DNA from: Sulfolobus tengchongensis
GTDB taxonomy: Archaea; Thermoproteota; Thermoprotei_A; Sulfolobales; Sulfolobaceae
Direction: 5' to 3'
DNA: 64,000 nt
NCBI RefSeq assembly: GCF_036967215.1
Contig: NZ_CP146016.1
Span: forward strand, 1-64,000
The translations under genes were made by a program, and so were the position numbers. Below are positions 26,319-36,545 of the stretch, one piece after another; within the stretch, counting starts at the first letter, position 1; each line of letters starts with the position of its first letter. Below the pieces are notes generated by a model, which was not told the origin of the DNA, ran no database searches, and saw only the letters and a program-made list of their open reading frames with translations.

Positions 26319-27995
26319 TTAGTCTCCTAAGGATGGTTTAGGAGTTTCTTCTCCTTCTTTACCGCCTTCTCCTTTCCCTTCTTTCTTCTCACTCTTCAAT
26401 GGAGCTGCTGCTATTAAGTCATCAATCTTCAATATTGCAGTAGCTGCTTCTGTAGCGCTCTTTAAAACTTGAGCCTTAACTCTTATGGGCTCAATCACAT
26501 TCAGTGCATAAACGTCATCAACCATCTTTCCACTTATAGCGTCAACACCAGCATTTACTAATCCCTTTGCATGTCTAGCTCGCAGATCCATTAGTGCAGA
26601 TATTGGCTCCATTCCTGCAGTCTCGGCTAGGATCATGGGTATTTCTTCTAATGCATCAGCAAACGCTTCTATTGCCAATTGCTCCTTTCCTCCTACACTT
26701 CTAGCATACTCTCTTAGCTTCATTGCTAATTCTAATTCAATTGCACCTCCGCCTGGCAATATTATTGGTTCTAACAATATGTTTCTCAAGGAGTGTAAAG
26801 CATCATTTATACTTCTTTCGGCCTCATCTAGAGCCATATCATTTGAACCTCTTAGTAATATGTTCACTGCCTTTGGATTCTTAGCACCCTCTATAAATAC
26901 CATTTTATCGTTTCCAACCCTTCTCTCCTCAACTAATTCTGCGTACCCTAAATCTTCTGGTGTTGCGTCCTTAATACTACTTATTATCCTAGCACCTAAA
27001 GCTTTCTCTAACTTTTCGATGTCACTTCTCTTTACCCTTCTTACAGCTAATATTCCTTTCTTAGCTAGGAAGTGTTGTGCAACATCGTCAATACCCTTCT
27101 GGCAAATTACAACGTTAGCTCCTATTGATGCTAACTTGTCAACCATATCCTTTAGGTATTTCGCTTCCTCATCTAAGAAAGCCTTTATCTGCTCTGGTGA
27201 CGTTATACTTATTTTAGCCGAAATCTCGGGCTTTTCTACCTCTAATGCTGCATCTAATACTGCAATCTTCGCTTTAGTAACTCTTCTAGGCATTCCAGGA
27301 TGTACAACTTCCTTATCTAGCACTAAACCTTTAACTAACATACTATCCTCTATGCTTCCACCTTTCTTTTTATCTATCTTAATTAGATCTAGGCTTACAT
27401 TATATCCACCATTAGGTAATGGTTCAGCAACATTAACTATTGCATCTATTACCATATCAATTATCTTATTCAACTCTGCTCCTTCTGCAATAAATTTACT
27501 GGACAATGTAGTAAACGCAATCTTCCTTAAGGTGTCTCTAGCTGTTGCAGAATTCAGATCTTTTACATCGATCTTAGTTCCTAATTGTGGAAGTAGTTCT
27601 AACGCTTTTGCATAAGCCTTCTTATAACCTTCAATAATTATAGTTGGGTGTACGTTTTGATCTAACAAGTTCTCTGCTTTCTCTAATAACGCGCCAGCTA
27701 ATACTACTGCACTTGTAGTACCATCACCCACTTCTGCATCTTGTGCCTTTGCAGCTTCCACTAATAACTTAGCAGCAGGATGCTGAATTTCCATATCTTT
27801 TACTATAGTCGCACCGTCATTAGTTATGGTCACATCACCAAAGCTGTCAATTAACATCTTATCAAGTCCTTTAGGACCCAGACTAGTCCTTAACATTTCA
27901 GCTAATGTCTTTGCGGCAAGTATGTTATTTCTTAACGCGTCTCTACCAGTGGTCCTATTTGTTCCTTCTTTAAATAATAAGACTGGAGCGGCCAT
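26319..27995 (-). CDS. thsA: Thermosome alpha subunit (group II chaperonin)
   Basis: 558-residue chaperonin. N-terminal equatorial domain with [10 protein letters not shown] and [15 protein letters not shown], apical domain with the helical protrusion, and equatorial return with [11 protein letters not shown]. The sequence opens [20 protein letters not shown], matching the S. solfataricus alpha subunit as I recall it; the beta subunit starts differently. It assembles with beta (and gamma) into the 9-fold thermosome. A Gly/Glu/Lys-rich tail ends in SLGD. Confidence 0.96.
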   Translation of the reverse strand: MAAPVLLFKEGTNRTTGRDALRNNILAAKTLAEMLRTSLGPKGLDKMLIDSFGDVTITNDGATIVKDMEIQHPAAKLLVEAAKAQDAEVGDGTTSAVVLAGALLEKAENLLDQNVHPTIIIEGYKKAYAKALELLPQLGTKIDVKDLNSATARDTLRKIAFTTLSSKFIAEGAELNKIIDMVIDAIVNVAEPLPNGGYNVSLDLIKIDKKKGGSIEDSMLVKGLVLDKEVVHPGMPRRVTKAKIAVLDAALEVEKPEISAKISITSPEQIKAFLDEEAKYLKDMVDKLASIGANVVICQKGIDDVAQHFLAKKGILAVRRVKRSDIEKLEKALGARIISSIKDATPEDLGYAELVEERRVGNDKMVFIEGAKNPKAVNILLRGSNDMALDEAERSINDALHSLRNILLEPIILPGGGAIELELAMKLREYARSVGGKEQLAIEAFADALEEIPMILAETAGMEPISALMDLRARHAKGLVNAGVDAISGKMVDDVYALNVIEPIRVKAQVLKSATEAATAILKIDDLIAAAPLKSEKKEGKGEGGKEGEETPKPSLGD

Positions 27996-28031
27996 ACGTC
28001 ACAACACCGTTCCGTGTGAACATTAGTATCG

Positions 28032-28043
28032 CTTATATAAAAA
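28032..28043 (-). promoter_or_regulatory. thsA core promoter
   Basis: On the minus strand TTTTTATATAAG forms a strong TATA box about 40 bp before the thsA ATG (27995), predicting a leader of about 14 nt. The opposite-strand gene at 28107 has its own TATA-like AAACTTTTAAGC at about 28069-28080, giving a nearly leaderless start. Confidence 0.6.
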
Positions 28044-28106
28044 TTTTTCTATCCTCTTATCTCTGAATAAACTTTTAAGCAAATAGACAACCACTCTGCT
28101 CTAAAT

Positions 28107-28838
28107 ATGATATGCGAAAGGTGTAATAAAAGAGAAGCAGTAACGGTAGTTGGCGGAAGAAGATTATGTAGCTTATGTGCTAAAGACGAAATAATCAAGA
28201 GAGTAAAGAGAGAATTATATCCAAGTAAGATAATAAGTTACCAAGATAAGATAATATTCGCATATCCTTCTTATTTAAAACTTATTTCAGATATTATCAA
28301 AAATATACTTATTAGTAAAATTTATAGTAAATTTGATCTAGAGTATTATGAACTACAAATAGAGCCACAAAGTTCTATAACTGATGATATTTGGAATATA
28401 ATAATCAAATCTAGAGCTTTTGCAGAAAAATATAACATACATAAAATATTTTTACCTTTTACTGCGGATTTCTTAATGGCATATTTACTATATTCCATAA
28501 TCAACCAAGAATATACTTATATTCAATTAATCGGATTTGAATATAATTTATCAAACACTTCATTTCTAATACCATTTTATAATACGTCATTACAAGAATT
28601 ACAAGGCTTTTTAATGAATGACGTATATTTTCAAACGAGAGACGAAGTATTTAATGACATTTTATCCTGGGAAAAAGATATGCTAAAGGAAAATTACGAA
28701 TTATTTCATGCTTTCCATAATTCAAAAAAACTATTTGAAAGAAAAGAATACAGATGCGAAGGATGTGGAGGAATAATTAACTCCCCGGTAAAATACTGTG
28801 AAAGATGCTCTCTAGTTTACTCTTCTCATCCCTATTAA
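28107..28838 (+). CDS. TtuA/NcsA-like zinc protein lacking the PP-loop
   Basis: 243 residues framed by two zinc sites: C3-x2-C6 with C21-x2-C24 at the N-terminus, and C217-x2-C220 with C231-x2-C234 at the C-terminus. This is the layout of TtuA/NcsA/Ctu1 tRNA thiolases. After the first zinc site, RVKRELYPSKI aligns with their basic helix, but the following strand reads IIFAYPSYLKL where active enzymes have SGGKDS, so the ATP-pyrophosphatase loop is lost. AFAEKYNIHKIFLPFTADFL resembles the helix that normally carries the conserved GHNxDD. Probably a non-catalytic paralog; assignment by eye. Confidence 0.55.
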   Translation: MICERCNKREAVTVVGGRRLCSLCAKDEIIKRVKRELYPSKIISYQDKIIFAYPSYLKLISDIIKNILISKIYSKFDLEYYELQIEPQSSITDDIWNIIIKSRAFAEKYNIHKIFLPFTADFLMAYLLYSIINQEYTYIQLIGFEYNLSNTSFLIPFYNTSLQELQGFLMNDVYFQTRDEVFNDILSWEKDMLKENYELFHAFHNSKKLFERKEYRCEGCGGIINSPVKYCERCSLVYSSHPY

Positions 28839-29595
28839 GGACAACCTCAAAATATATCTGACCTTGTACGGGCTTAAATTTAGATGGTGGTATAGGACCT
28901 TCAAATGTATAGTAGAAAAAACCAGATTTCAGAATTTCGTTAAATCCTTCTTTATCTATCCTCAAATAATCTTGTAAGAGGTTAATCACACCAATAATGT
29001 TTTTAAGTTCTTTCATACTTAAAATGTAACCACAAACTTTGCAAGATAAGTCTGGCATTATTGACTCAAATTCGCACTTAGGACATTTAATAGGAGATCT
29101 GAGCCCATTGGAAAACATAGACCAAGTTACTCTTAACATATCTATCAGCTCTTTTTTGTTTCGTTTTAAACACTCTTTATAAAGCTTGTCGATTATTGGA
29201 ATTAAGCCCCCTTTTCCATAAGTTATAATGAATTCTAATTGGTCATCGGTAAGTTTCTCTATATCATACAATCTCAAAATTTTATATGCAATAATCTCCA
29301 TCAATCTATCTCCCATTGCTTTAAGTCTATTGATAATAGTAGTAACCTTTGGCTTAGTTTTAACTTCACCGACGGCCATTGCAAAGGGATCTCTTATTAC
29401 TTCTTTCAAATCGTCTCTAGTAAGATTCAAATAAGAAATTCCTAGTGCATTAATAACTTCATCTAGATATTCGTCCAATAGCTTATCTGCATCAACAAAT
29501 TTTTCAGTTTTTTTAGTAGACGATTTCTTCTTGTTTCCATTATCAGACTTTTTCTCCTTTTTTTCTGTTTCCTCACTCTTCTTCCGTCTTGCCAC
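28777..29595 (-). CDS. Zinc-ribbon protein with basic N-terminal tail
   Basis: 272 residues. The first 35 residues are highly charged and Lys-rich, likely disordered. Helical domain at about 35-165, then one zinc ribbon CPKCEFESIMPDLSCKVC near 169-186, and an alpha/beta C-terminal part. Not recognised beyond the zinc ribbon. It overlaps the convergent TtuA-like gene by 62 bp, more than usual, so its stop or the neighbour's zinc tail deserve checking. ATG at 29595. Confidence 0.65.
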   Translation of the reverse strand: MARRKKSEETEKKEKKSDNGNKKKSSTKKTEKFVDADKLLDEYLDEVINALGISYLNLTRDDLKEVIRDPFAMAVGEVKTKPKVTTIINRLKAMGDRLMEIIAYKILRLYDIEKLTDDQLEFIITYGKGGLIPIIDKLYKECLKRNKKELIDMLRVTWSMFSNGLRSPIKCPKCEFESIMPDLSCKVCGYILSMKELKNIIGVINLLQDYLRIDKEGFNEILKSGFFYYTFEGPIPPSKFKPVQGQIYFEVVLNRDEKSKLESIFHSILPGS

Positions 29596-29632
29596 TCTAT
29601 TTATTACTAAGAGTCCAAGTTTATATAAAACT

Positions 29633-29959
29633 TTAAGTCGTTAATGCAAGATCTTGGAAATCCATTGGAAGCATTTTTTTCTTACTAACAATTTCTTGAT
29701 ATTTATTATCTAAGAATGAGATAAATGTTGGGCAAGTTTCGTACTTACCATCACGTTGACATTTTTCTCCTAGTGTCAGAAAGCACTTAGCATTCTTCTT
29801 ATCATAATATGGGCATAACTTATAATACGTCTTTGCACTCTTTATCATGCGTTCTATCCATTGTTTCTTATGATCCTTTTTTTCTGCTTCTTTCTCAGCC
29901 TTCGCTAGCGCCTTATTAATCTCATCTTCTGACATTTTCACTGATTTATTAGTTGACAT
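29633..29959 (-). CDS. Small CPYY-motif cysteine protein
   Basis: 108 residues. Charged N-terminal helix of about 45 residues, then CPYYDKKNAKCFLTLGEKCQRDGKYETCPTF, with four cysteines that could hold a metal or Fe-S cluster; the C-terminus is helical. Shares the CPYYx(3-6)C pattern with the protein at 25004. It lies next to whiP across the putative origin. Function unknown. Confidence 0.6.
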   Translation of the reverse strand: MSTNKSVKMSEDEINKALAKAEKEAEKKDHKKQWIERMIKSAKTYYKLCPYYDKKNAKCFLTLGEKCQRDGKYETCPTFISFLDNKYQEIVSKKKMLPMDFQDLALTT

Positions 29960-30182
29960 AATTTTCTACCTCCTACTGGCTATAACTTTTAGTGGAAAGA
30001 TTAAATAGATTACTACTACTACCATGGTTGTTCTGGAGTGCAGAAGTTTCCAATGTCAAGTTTGTATAATTAAAGATAGTCGAACGGAATTGTTTCTTAC
30101 TCTTAAAGCGTATAGTTGTAGTATAGAATATAGTGTAGCTTTTGTAACCAGTAACATAGCATACTTGTTTTTTAATACTTTC
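29960..30182. other. oriC3: Candidate replication origin oriC3 beside whiP
   Basis: A 223-bp A+T-rich region next to whiP. In S. solfataricus the third origin lies beside the whiP gene, and the neighbours here (thermosome, small Cys protein, whiP) agree with that locus from memory. It contains a run of related motifs TATAGTTGTAG (30111-30121), TATAGAA (30122-30128), TATAGTGTAG (30129-30138), the palindrome ACCATGGT near 30022-30029 and AGTGGAAAG near 29991-29999, which loosely resembles part of an origin-recognition box. Origin activity is inferred. Confidence 0.6.
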
Positions 30183-30923
30183 TTAACAAGAAGAGAGCTT
30201 TTCCTTAAGTGATTTTGATAAGCCTATTCGGACTCCCATTTTAGGATCTTGATATACATAAACAAGTCTCTTGATTTGTAAGTCTTTAAGGACTTTAAAT
30301 AACCATCCTGAATCTGCCTTCAACTCTTCTTGAAGTTGATCTAAGTAGATGTAAGTCGTACCCCACTCTCTATACTTATTTAATAAATATTGTAGTATTT
30401 CTTTCTCATCCTCATCAAGTTTTTTCAAGAGATCCTTTATACAATCCATGAAATTTGTGTTTTGTGATTTTTTGCTCATGTTACTAGTTTTTTCCTCAAT
30501 AAACCACAAAACTTCTTGTCCATTTTTGTCATCTTTTTTCTTAGTTTTGTTTTTCATTGTCTGTTGAACATTTTCATTATCCAAGATTTGCTTAGCTAGT
30601 ACCAAATACTCTTTAAACTTGGAATTATTGTAAGCCTCAATTATTTCTCTCGCGATATCTTCTCCTTTTCTGCTAAGATGCCATCTTCCTCCATCTTGAT
30701 AAACTAAGCCTTTTTTTCTCCAGTAACTAAGATAACTGCTTATATATTTGGTTTCATAGCCTAAATTGGTTGCTATCTCAGACGTTCTTAATGGTCTAGC
30801 ATATAGGAGAAGTAGGATAGCCTCTACCAGTTTAGATCTAGGCGAATCTCTGTTAAGCTTTTCCTCTTCACTTATTTGTTGTAAAATGCTGTCTATGTCA
30901 TCTCTTCGATGATCTTCGCTCAT
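30183..30923 (-). CDS. whiP: WhiP, winged-helix origin initiator (Cdt1-like)
   Basis: 246 residues with two winged-helix domains: about 28-100 ([42 protein letters not shown]) and about 165-240 ([42 protein letters not shown]), joined by a Lys/Asn-rich linker. This tandem arrangement and the locus match Sulfolobus WhiP, the initiator bound at oriC3 and distantly related to eukaryotic Cdt1. ATG at 30923. It lies 74 bp downstream of the NAD-kinase-like gene and so may have its own promoter. Confidence 0.85.
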   Translation of the reverse strand: MSEDHRRDDIDSILQQISEEEKLNRDSPRSKLVEAILLLLYARPLRTSEIATNLGYETKYISSYLSYWRKKGLVYQDGGRWHLSRKGEDIAREIIEAYNNSKFKEYLVLAKQILDNENVQQTMKNKTKKKDDKNGQEVLWFIEEKTSNMSKKSQNTNFMDCIKDLLKKLDEDEKEILQYLLNKYREWGTTYIYLDQLQEELKADSGWLFKVLKDLQIKRLVYVYQDPKMGVRIGLSKSLKEKLSSC

Positions 30924-30997
30924 CTTATCATATTAAGCATTGTAACTTAAAATACAAGCTAAAAATCAGAATGGAATTATTTAGAGGTTTTCCTATT

Positions 30998-32077
30998 TCA
31001 GTAGTACTTATCGCAAGTCTTAACTGCATAGAATTTGTTATATCCAACGATAACATTGTAGACACCAGAAAAAAGGCTATCCAAATTTTCATCTCCTGTG
31101 TCTATTCTTAGACAATCAATAGTGTAAAGTTTAGAGAGAGGTGAAACTACTATTAGATTATTTTTATTTATTTTTCTTAAAAATAATGGTCCTAGCTCTA
31201 AATTTCCTCTTCCTATTAAGAATCCTTGTTTACCTATTGGTGTGAGTACTACCTTTAACTCCCCAGTTAAATTCAGTAAATCAAAATAGTTTGCATTGGC
31301 TCTAATCAGTTTCCTTCCCTTTATAATGTCAATACCCAGAAATGAAGTGTTAATATCCAACTTGCTTTCTATGTACTTCACAGTACTTCCAGGGCCCATA
31401 ATGTAAAATGAATTATAATCCATGTTATCAAGTATGTAATTTGCTATTTCCTCCAGTTCTTCTTTTTCGTATGCAATCTCCTCTTTACTTGGTGTAAGTA
31501 GATTATTACTACTTATCGTTAAGGCAGTATAATATAACCTCACTGTGTACCTTCCGCTTCTATATGCGTCTTCATCGACATCTAGAATCTCTTCTCTTAC
31601 TATTTTAGCTTCACCATTTAGAAATTTTGATAATAGTATCGCTGCAGCTTCTGGAGTATTAGCGAATACTCCGCTGTGCATTTTTACTCCTGCCGGGACT
31701 CCAAGGATAGGTATTTGGGCCTCTTGAAGTCCTTCATAAACGTCTCTAGCTGTTCCATCTCCTCCAACAAATACGATAATATCTACTCCATTTTTTACGA
31801 ATTCCTTTACAGCAGAAATTGTATCCTCTCTACTAGTTTTTTCTTTTTTTCCAACGTCTATAGTTTCATATTTTAACTTAGTGTTAATAAAATATATTTC
31901 GCCCATTTTTGACATTGCTGTTATGTAAAGAGCGTTTTCCGGCGCTTTATTCAGAAATCTTTTAACTCTATTTGGAATCTCTGGGTTTTCCATAAATAAG
32001 TTATCGCTTCCCTTCCTTCCAATTCTTCCTCCAGAACCTGCATACGGATTTACTAAAAATCCGATCTTCTTCACCAT
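30998..32077 (-). CDS. ATP-NAD kinase-family protein (AcoX-like)
   Basis: 359 residues. The diacylglycerol/NAD-kinase fold is shown by GFLVNPYAGSGGR at the N-terminus and VGGDGTARDVYE near 104-115. It is longer than classical NAD kinase and of the COG3199 type (also called AcoX-like), whose substrate is not certain. It overlaps the upstream DUF4443 gene by 7 bp. Confidence 0.85.
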   Translation of the reverse strand: MVKKIGFLVNPYAGSGGRIGRKGSDNLFMENPEIPNRVKRFLNKAPENALYITAMSKMGEIYFINTKLKYETIDVGKKEKTSREDTISAVKEFVKNGVDIIVFVGGDGTARDVYEGLQEAQIPILGVPAGVKMHSGVFANTPEAAAILLSKFLNGEAKIVREEILDVDEDAYRSGRYTVRLYYTALTISSNNLLTPSKEEIAYEKEELEEIANYILDNMDYNSFYIMGPGSTVKYIESKLDINTSFLGIDIIKGRKLIRANANYFDLLNLTGELKVVLTPIGKQGFLIGRGNLELGPLFLRKINKNNLIVVSPLSKLYTIDCLRIDTGDENLDSLFSGVYNVIVGYNKFYAVKTCDKYY

Positions 32078-32691
32078 TCCTTTAGCACCTTAAGGATATA
32101 AGCTAGCACTGAATACGCTAAGTGCGCATCGCTAGGTACCAAAAATAGAATAAGATCGTCGGGCTGACAATTGCTGCAATTCTCCTTTATTTCCTCTAGT
32201 AAGCCTTTAAGTGACATTTCCTCAGTTTTAGGGGGTATCTCTATTTTTTCTTCCTTAGTATAGACGCATATTAATACCTTCTCTACACCTAATCGTATGA
32301 TTTCATCTCTTAAACTTAAAATTGGGACTTCTCGTACGATTTCCGCACCCTTTTTTATGACTAACATTATTGAGTCCCAACCTAAGGATTTTAGAACAAC
32401 ATTTTTAATTGAGAACAAATTCTTAAGATGGAAGACTAAACTTTGGCCTTTCTCAGTCAATGTATTTCCTCCTATAGGGTCAGTCTGAATTAAATCCAAT
32501 TCTCTTAATCTTTTTAATAATGTTTTCATTGAAGCCTCTGATAAACCTATTTTCTTCATTAGTAACATTCTTCCAACTGGTTGAAGCTCACTTATATTTA
32601 ACAAGGTCATCAAGACGTGACCTTCATCAAATTTAGGCTTATTTCCTTGCCTAGATTCGACGGCTTTGGTAAGTATGATCTGGATATCCAT
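32071..32691 (-). CDS. Winged-helix protein, DUF4443 type
   Basis: 206 residues. An N-terminal winged helix ([39 protein letters not shown], about 38-90) is followed by a C-terminal alpha/beta domain with [14 protein letters not shown] and [17 protein letters not shown]. This matches archaeal DUF4443 proteins, thought to be transcription regulators. ATG 32691 touches a palindromic TATA sequence shared with the divergent argF. Confidence 0.8.
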   Translation of the reverse strand: MDIQIILTKAVESRQGNKPKFDEGHVLMTLLNISELQPVGRMLLMKKIGLSEASMKTLLKRLRELDLIQTDPIGGNTLTEKGQSLVFHLKNLFSIKNVVLKSLGWDSIMLVIKKGAEIVREVPILSLRDEIIRLGVEKVLICVYTKEEKIEIPPKTEEMSLKGLLEEIKENCSNCQPDDLILFLVPSDAHLAYSVLAYILKVLKEW

Positions 32692-32722
32692 ATTTAAATA
32701 TGTGACAGAAGAGATTAAAATT
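32691..32722. promoter_or_regulatory. Compact divergent promoter of argF
   Basis: Only 31 bp separate the ATG of the DUF4443 regulator (32691) from the argF ATG (32723). The palindrome TATTTAAATA at 32691-32700 is placed to give a leaderless argF transcript. The DUF4443 promoter must then lie inside argF, or be driven from the same box with a leader-lacking start. Confidence 0.5.
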
Positions 32723-33646
32723 ATGTTTAGAGGAAAAAGTTTGCTTTGTCTGCTCGATTTTGAAGATAATGAAATAGAGAAAATACTAGAAGTATCTTTT
32801 ATTATGAAAAATTATGTGTATAGCAATAATGTTCCAAAATCACTAGCTGGGAAAAAAGTTGCATTACTTTTTGAAAAGCCTAGTACAAGGACTAGAGTTA
32901 GTACTGAATTAGCAGTTTCATTATTAGGAGGTATTCCAATTGTCCTTAATAAGCAAGATTTGCAATGGTCTAGAGGGGAACCAGTAGAGGATACTGCTAG
33001 AGTGTTAGGAAGACTCGTTAATGGAATAGGTGCTAGAGTGCTAAGCCATCTAACTTTAATTAAACTAAAGGAATTTTCCGGCGTTCCTGTATTTAATCTG
33101 TTAAGTGATCTTTCTCATCCATTACAAGCATTAGCTGACATAATGACAATTAGGGAGAAGTTTGGTGATAATTTTGTTAAAATTGCATTTGTAGGTGATG
33201 GTAGTGATAACGTTTTATTAAGCTTAATGACAATTGTTGCTAAATTAGGATTAGAGTTACATATCGCAACTCCAAAAGAACTTAAACCTAAAGAAGATCT
33301 TTATAAGGTAATAAACGAGATTGCAGAGGATAATGGTAGCATCATAGAGTTTTATGAGGATCCTTATGAAGCTGTTAGAGGTGTAAACGTAGTATATACT
33401 GATGTTTGGGTTAGTATGGGCCAAGAAAATATTGCAGAGCAGAAAAAGAGTTTATTACGGAATTATAGGGTCACTTCAGATCTAATGAAATATACGGCTA
33501 AAAATGCAATATTCATGCACTGTTTACCCGCAAATAGAGGGGAGGAAGTCGAATCTGAAGTGATAGATGGACCTAGAAGTGCTGTATGGGATCAAGCTGA
33601 GAATAGACTATATACAACAATGGCTGTATTTTCTCTGTTTATTTAA
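32723..33646 (+). CDS. argF: Ornithine carbamoyltransferase
   Basis: 307 residues from ATG 32723; the frame is open upstream to 32666, but the ATG gives the normal N-terminus ([13 protein letters not shown]). Carbamoyl-phosphate motif STRTR near 49-53, HPLQALAD near 131 and the ornithine-loop motif HCLPA near 265 identify OTCase rather than ATCase. It makes citrulline in arginine synthesis. It ends convergently on nreA with an 8-bp overlap. Confidence 0.95.
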   Translation: MFRGKSLLCLLDFEDNEIEKILEVSFIMKNYVYSNNVPKSLAGKKVALLFEKPSTRTRVSTELAVSLLGGIPIVLNKQDLQWSRGEPVEDTARVLGRLVNGIGARVLSHLTLIKLKEFSGVPVFNLLSDLSHPLQALADIMTIREKFGDNFVKIAFVGDGSDNVLLSLMTIVAKLGLELHIATPKELKPKEDLYKVINEIAEDNGSIIEFYEDPYEAVRGVNVVYTDVWVSMGQENIAEQKKSLLRNYRVTSDLMKYTAKNAIFMHCLPANRGEEVESEVIDGPRSAVWDQAENRLYTTMAVFSLFI

Positions 33647-34868
33647 AGAAATCATAGATGGATCTTTGTTTAAGTAAGCTATTTATAGTCCTTAGTTCTA
33701 ACAAGTTTATTTGCGCTTTTAGCCTTTTGTTTACTTCAGCTATTGCTTCTAATAGACTGTCATATTTTCCTATTTTATTATTCATGGCGTTTCTTACGGT
33801 TTCTCTTATGTGCCAATTTCCTACTGGTGCGAAGTATTCCTCAGTTATTTCTCTTACTATTATTATTCCAGCTTGTCTCTTAATTTTCTCTAAATATTCT
33901 AGTACTCCTAATCTAGCTGCCATGTAACCTCCATCTAGATACTCATACTTTCCCCAGAAGTTTTCTTTTAACTCAGAGATCGTAAGGTCTTTAGACCATA
34001 AGCTTAGTGGATGCCATATCTCTATCCATACTGCGTTAAATTTTGATGGGTAAAGTATTACGTGGAAGTGGTTCCCTAAATACGAAGCATAATAAACTTC
34101 TATTTCATTTATCTCACTGTAATTTATTATTCTGTCGTAAAGATATTTGCCGATGGTGCTATCAACCGCGGTTATTGCCCATCTAGTGGGTACAAAACGT
34201 CTATTCTTTTTTCTACCTAAAAGTCCAAACGACAATGCGTGTATTATCTTGTAATAGTCTATACTATTCTTATACAATTCCAATACGGCTTCTACGGACT
34301 TTATATCGTCAAAAATTAATTTATCAATTTTAGTTGGAATTTTAGGGTTATCCTTTACTTTTATTTCTTCTGCAGTTCCTCCAGGTCCTCTTGGTAAAAT
34401 TACGCCATCAAACTTCAATTTAGCTTCTAAGGTCTTCAATTTAGCTTCAGAAGTTACTGGAGTATCCGATATTACAGCTAGAGGTATTTCGGTATTATAG
34501 TATTCGATAGGTTTTTCGACTCTTACTTTAGTCATACTCGAGACAAGGGATGATCTTAGTTTTATTATATCCCCTAAACTCAACTTTCCCCACCATCCTT
34601 TAATATCTTCGTATTTCCTGGCCTCTTCTCCATAAACTGAAGGCGGAATATTTAGTATCAAAGAAACTTTAGGATATCCTTTTTCTCCAACTATAGCACT
34701 AGGAGGTGTTGATCCCTCAACGAATTTAATTGATGAACTATCTATTCTCACTTTCTGAAGACTACTAATCATGCCTCTAAATCTCTCCATTATTGGACAA
34801 AAAGGTAATCCACAAAGATTTTTATGTCCCTTACATTTGATGCAAAGTTCCGCTGGTATTTTGTGCAT
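33639..34868 (-). CDS. nreA: Nre family DNA repair protein with C-terminal PIP box
   Basis: 409 residues. The N-terminal zinc site is [16 protein letters not shown] (9-24); the central part has the Nre-family [15 protein letters not shown] motif near 52-66 and [20 protein letters not shown]. The last residues QRSIYDFFK (401-409) form a PCNA-interacting-protein box (QxxIxxFF). Archaeal NreA proteins act with PCNA in the DNA-damage response. It overlaps the PHP gene by 38 bp and is the last cistron of the thrC-lysC-asd operon. Confidence 0.92.
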   Translation of the reverse strand: MHKIPAELCIKCKGHKNLCGLPFCPIMERFRGMISSLQKVRIDSSSIKFVEGSTPPSAIVGEKGYPKVSLILNIPPSVYGEEARKYEDIKGWWGKLSLGDIIKLRSSLVSSMTKVRVEKPIEYYNTEIPLAVISDTPVTSEAKLKTLEAKLKFDGVILPRGPGGTAEEIKVKDNPKIPTKIDKLIFDDIKSVEAVLELYKNSIDYYKIIHALSFGLLGRKKNRRFVPTRWAITAVDSTIGKYLYDRIINYSEINEIEVYYASYLGNHFHVILYPSKFNAVWIEIWHPLSLWSKDLTISELKENFWGKYEYLDGGYMAARLGVLEYLEKIKRQAGIIIVREITEEYFAPVGNWHIRETVRNAMNNKIGKYDSLLEAIAEVNKRLKAQINLLELRTINSLLKQRSIYDFFK

Positions 34869-35493
34869 TTCTTATTTTCCTCTCAATATACCATTCTAAA
34901 ATGGAAAATTTAGCTTTAAATGATAATCCGTTGATTATATTTCTTATTTTCCCCTTCCTTAAATTGTCAATGATGTCGTCTAAATTAAACTCCACAACCT
35001 CATATAACTCATTATACGCTGAGCCTATAGCTTGAATTACGTGTGCATCACTGTTCGAAACTCCAGCTAAATTTAATTTCAATGAGGCTTCTTTCGCTTT
35101 ATTATTTGCAGTTCTAGGTGCTTTTGAGTTATAAATCTCTATAAGATCGAATTTGTATTGATAAGTTTTTTCGCCAATTCCTTTTCTAAAAATATCGAAA
35201 GGGTGTGAAGGGAATACTATGCATGAATTTTCCTTAGCATAGTCTATTAATTCAGCTAGTTTATTAGGTGGAGATGGTATGAAGCTACATAAGATTACTA
35301 CATGTCCAAATTCAGTAGTAACTTCTTGACCCGGAATCACTTTTTCCTCTTTAATATGTTTCAAACCTAATGATGTATCATGATCTGTAAGAGCTATGTA
35401 TAAATTATGTTTTTCTCTAGCATATTTTATTATTTCCTTTGGAAGATATTTTCCATCACTATATCTAGAATGAACATGAAAATCAAAAAACAT
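34831..35493 (-). CDS. PHP-domain metal-dependent phosphoesterase
   Basis: 220 residues with all PHP motifs: [11 protein letters not shown] (4-14), ALTDHD (34-39), a Glu in GQEVTTE near 55, PSHPFD near 95 and NSDAH near 146, which together bind three metal ions. Small stand-alone PHP proteins hydrolyse phosphoesters such as 3',5'-bisphosphates or histidinol phosphate. Sharing an operon with asd and nreA does not settle the substrate. Its ATG overlaps the asd stop by one base. Confidence 0.88.
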   Translation of the reverse strand: MFFDFHVHSRYSDGKYLPKEIIKYAREKHNLYIALTDHDTSLGLKHIKEEKVIPGQEVTTEFGHVVILCSFIPSPPNKLAELIDYAKENSCIVFPSHPFDIFRKGIGEKTYQYKFDLIEIYNSKAPRTANNKAKEASLKLNLAGVSNSDAHVIQAIGSAYNELYEVVEFNLDDIIDNLRKGKIRNIINGLSFKAKFSILEWYIERKIRNAQNTSGTLHQM

Positions 35494-36545
35494 TATAAGT
35501 AACCTAATTCTTTCATAAGTTCTAACGTTAAAATTGTTATGCCAGCGGCTCCACGCACTAAATTGTCTCCTAATGCAATTAAGCGTAGGACATTCCCTTC
35601 ACGTCTTATTCTCCCTACAGCTACTGACATTCCATTATAGTATTGTAGGTCTCTAACTGGCTGAGGTCTATCTTCATCCTTGAGCACGATAATTGGCTTC
35701 TTTGGTGCGGTAGGTAAATTTTTCTTCTGAGGCAGTTCTGAAAATTCTTCTAGTGCTTTCTGTACTTCTTTTTCATCGAAATTATCATCAGTTACTATGT
35801 TAATAACACCCATATGCCCTACTTTTACTGGGACTCTAGTAGTCGTTGGATGAATCTCTAGATTAGCATGTTTTATTTTACTGTTCTCTAATTTTCCTAA
35901 CATCTTATTTATCTCTTTTGGTATTTTATCTTCCTCACCTTTAATCCAAGGAATAACATTTCCCTCTATTGCCATAAATGGTAAGCCACTGTAACCGGCT
36001 CCGCTCACTGCTTGCAAGGTAGTTATGTAAATAGCCTTAACTTTAATTAGATTTTCTAAAGGCTTAATTGGCATAGATAAGATAGCTGCAGTACAGTTTG
36101 GGTTCTTAACTAATAACCCGCTCCAATTTTTGTTTAATTTTTGATATTTTAATAATTCTAAATGTTCCCAATTTATTTCTGGATTAATTAATGGTACATC
36201 TGGATCCATTCTAAATGGTGATGCGTTAGATACAACTATTTTTCCTTGTTTTACTAACTTTAATTCTACATCTTCAGCCAACTCGTTAGGTAATGCAGAG
36301 AGAACAACGTCAACGTCTTTATGATCTTCATATTCTGTAGAGACTATGGGTAAATCTGCTATGTTTTCGGGAATATCTTCTGGTTCTATCCATTTTACAG
36401 CATCTTTGTATTTTTTGCCTATTTTCTGTGGTGATGCACTTACTTTAACTAGTTCTATGTAAGGATGTTTTGATAGCATCTTTACCATTTTCTGCCCTAC
36501 CATTCCGGTAGAGCCTAGTAAGGAAACTTTTATCTTATCAACCAT
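35493..36545 (-). CDS. asd: Aspartate-semialdehyde dehydrogenase
   Basis: 350 residues. N-terminal [14 protein letters not shown] nucleotide loop (11-24), active-site cysteine in [10 protein letters not shown] near 151, catalytic His in [10 protein letters not shown]-type context near 245, archaeal/fungal-type Asd. It reduces aspartyl phosphate in threonine/methionine synthesis. The start overlaps lysC by 8 bp. Confidence 0.95.
   Translation of the reverse strand: MVDKIKVSLLGSTGMVGQKMVKMLSKHPYIELVKVSASPQKIGKKYKDAVKWIEPEDIPENIADLPIVSTEYEDHKDVDVVLSALPNELAEDVELKLVKQGKIVVSNASPFRMDPDVPLINPEINWEHLELLKYQKLNKNWSGLLVKNPNCTAAILSMPIKPLENLIKVKAIYITTLQAVSGAGYSGLPFMAIEGNVIPWIKGEEDKIPKEINKMLGKLENSKIKHANLEIHPTTTRVPVKVGHMGVINIVTDDNFDEKEVQKALEEFSELPQKKNLPTAPKKPIIVLKDEDRPQPVRDLQYYNGMSVAVGRIRREGNVLRLIALGDNLVRGAAGITILTLELMKELGYL

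Noticed and set aside
26635-27615. 326-codon open frame antisense to the thermosome gene
   Set aside because: Shadow of a strongly biased conserved gene; no start signal, Ser/Ala/Ile-rich product without domains.
30024-30212. 62-codon plus-strand frame in the whiP-flanking region
   Set aside because: Low-complexity, hydrophobic sequence, overlaps the whiP 3' end on the other strand, and lies across the repeat cluster; better read as non-coding origin DNA.
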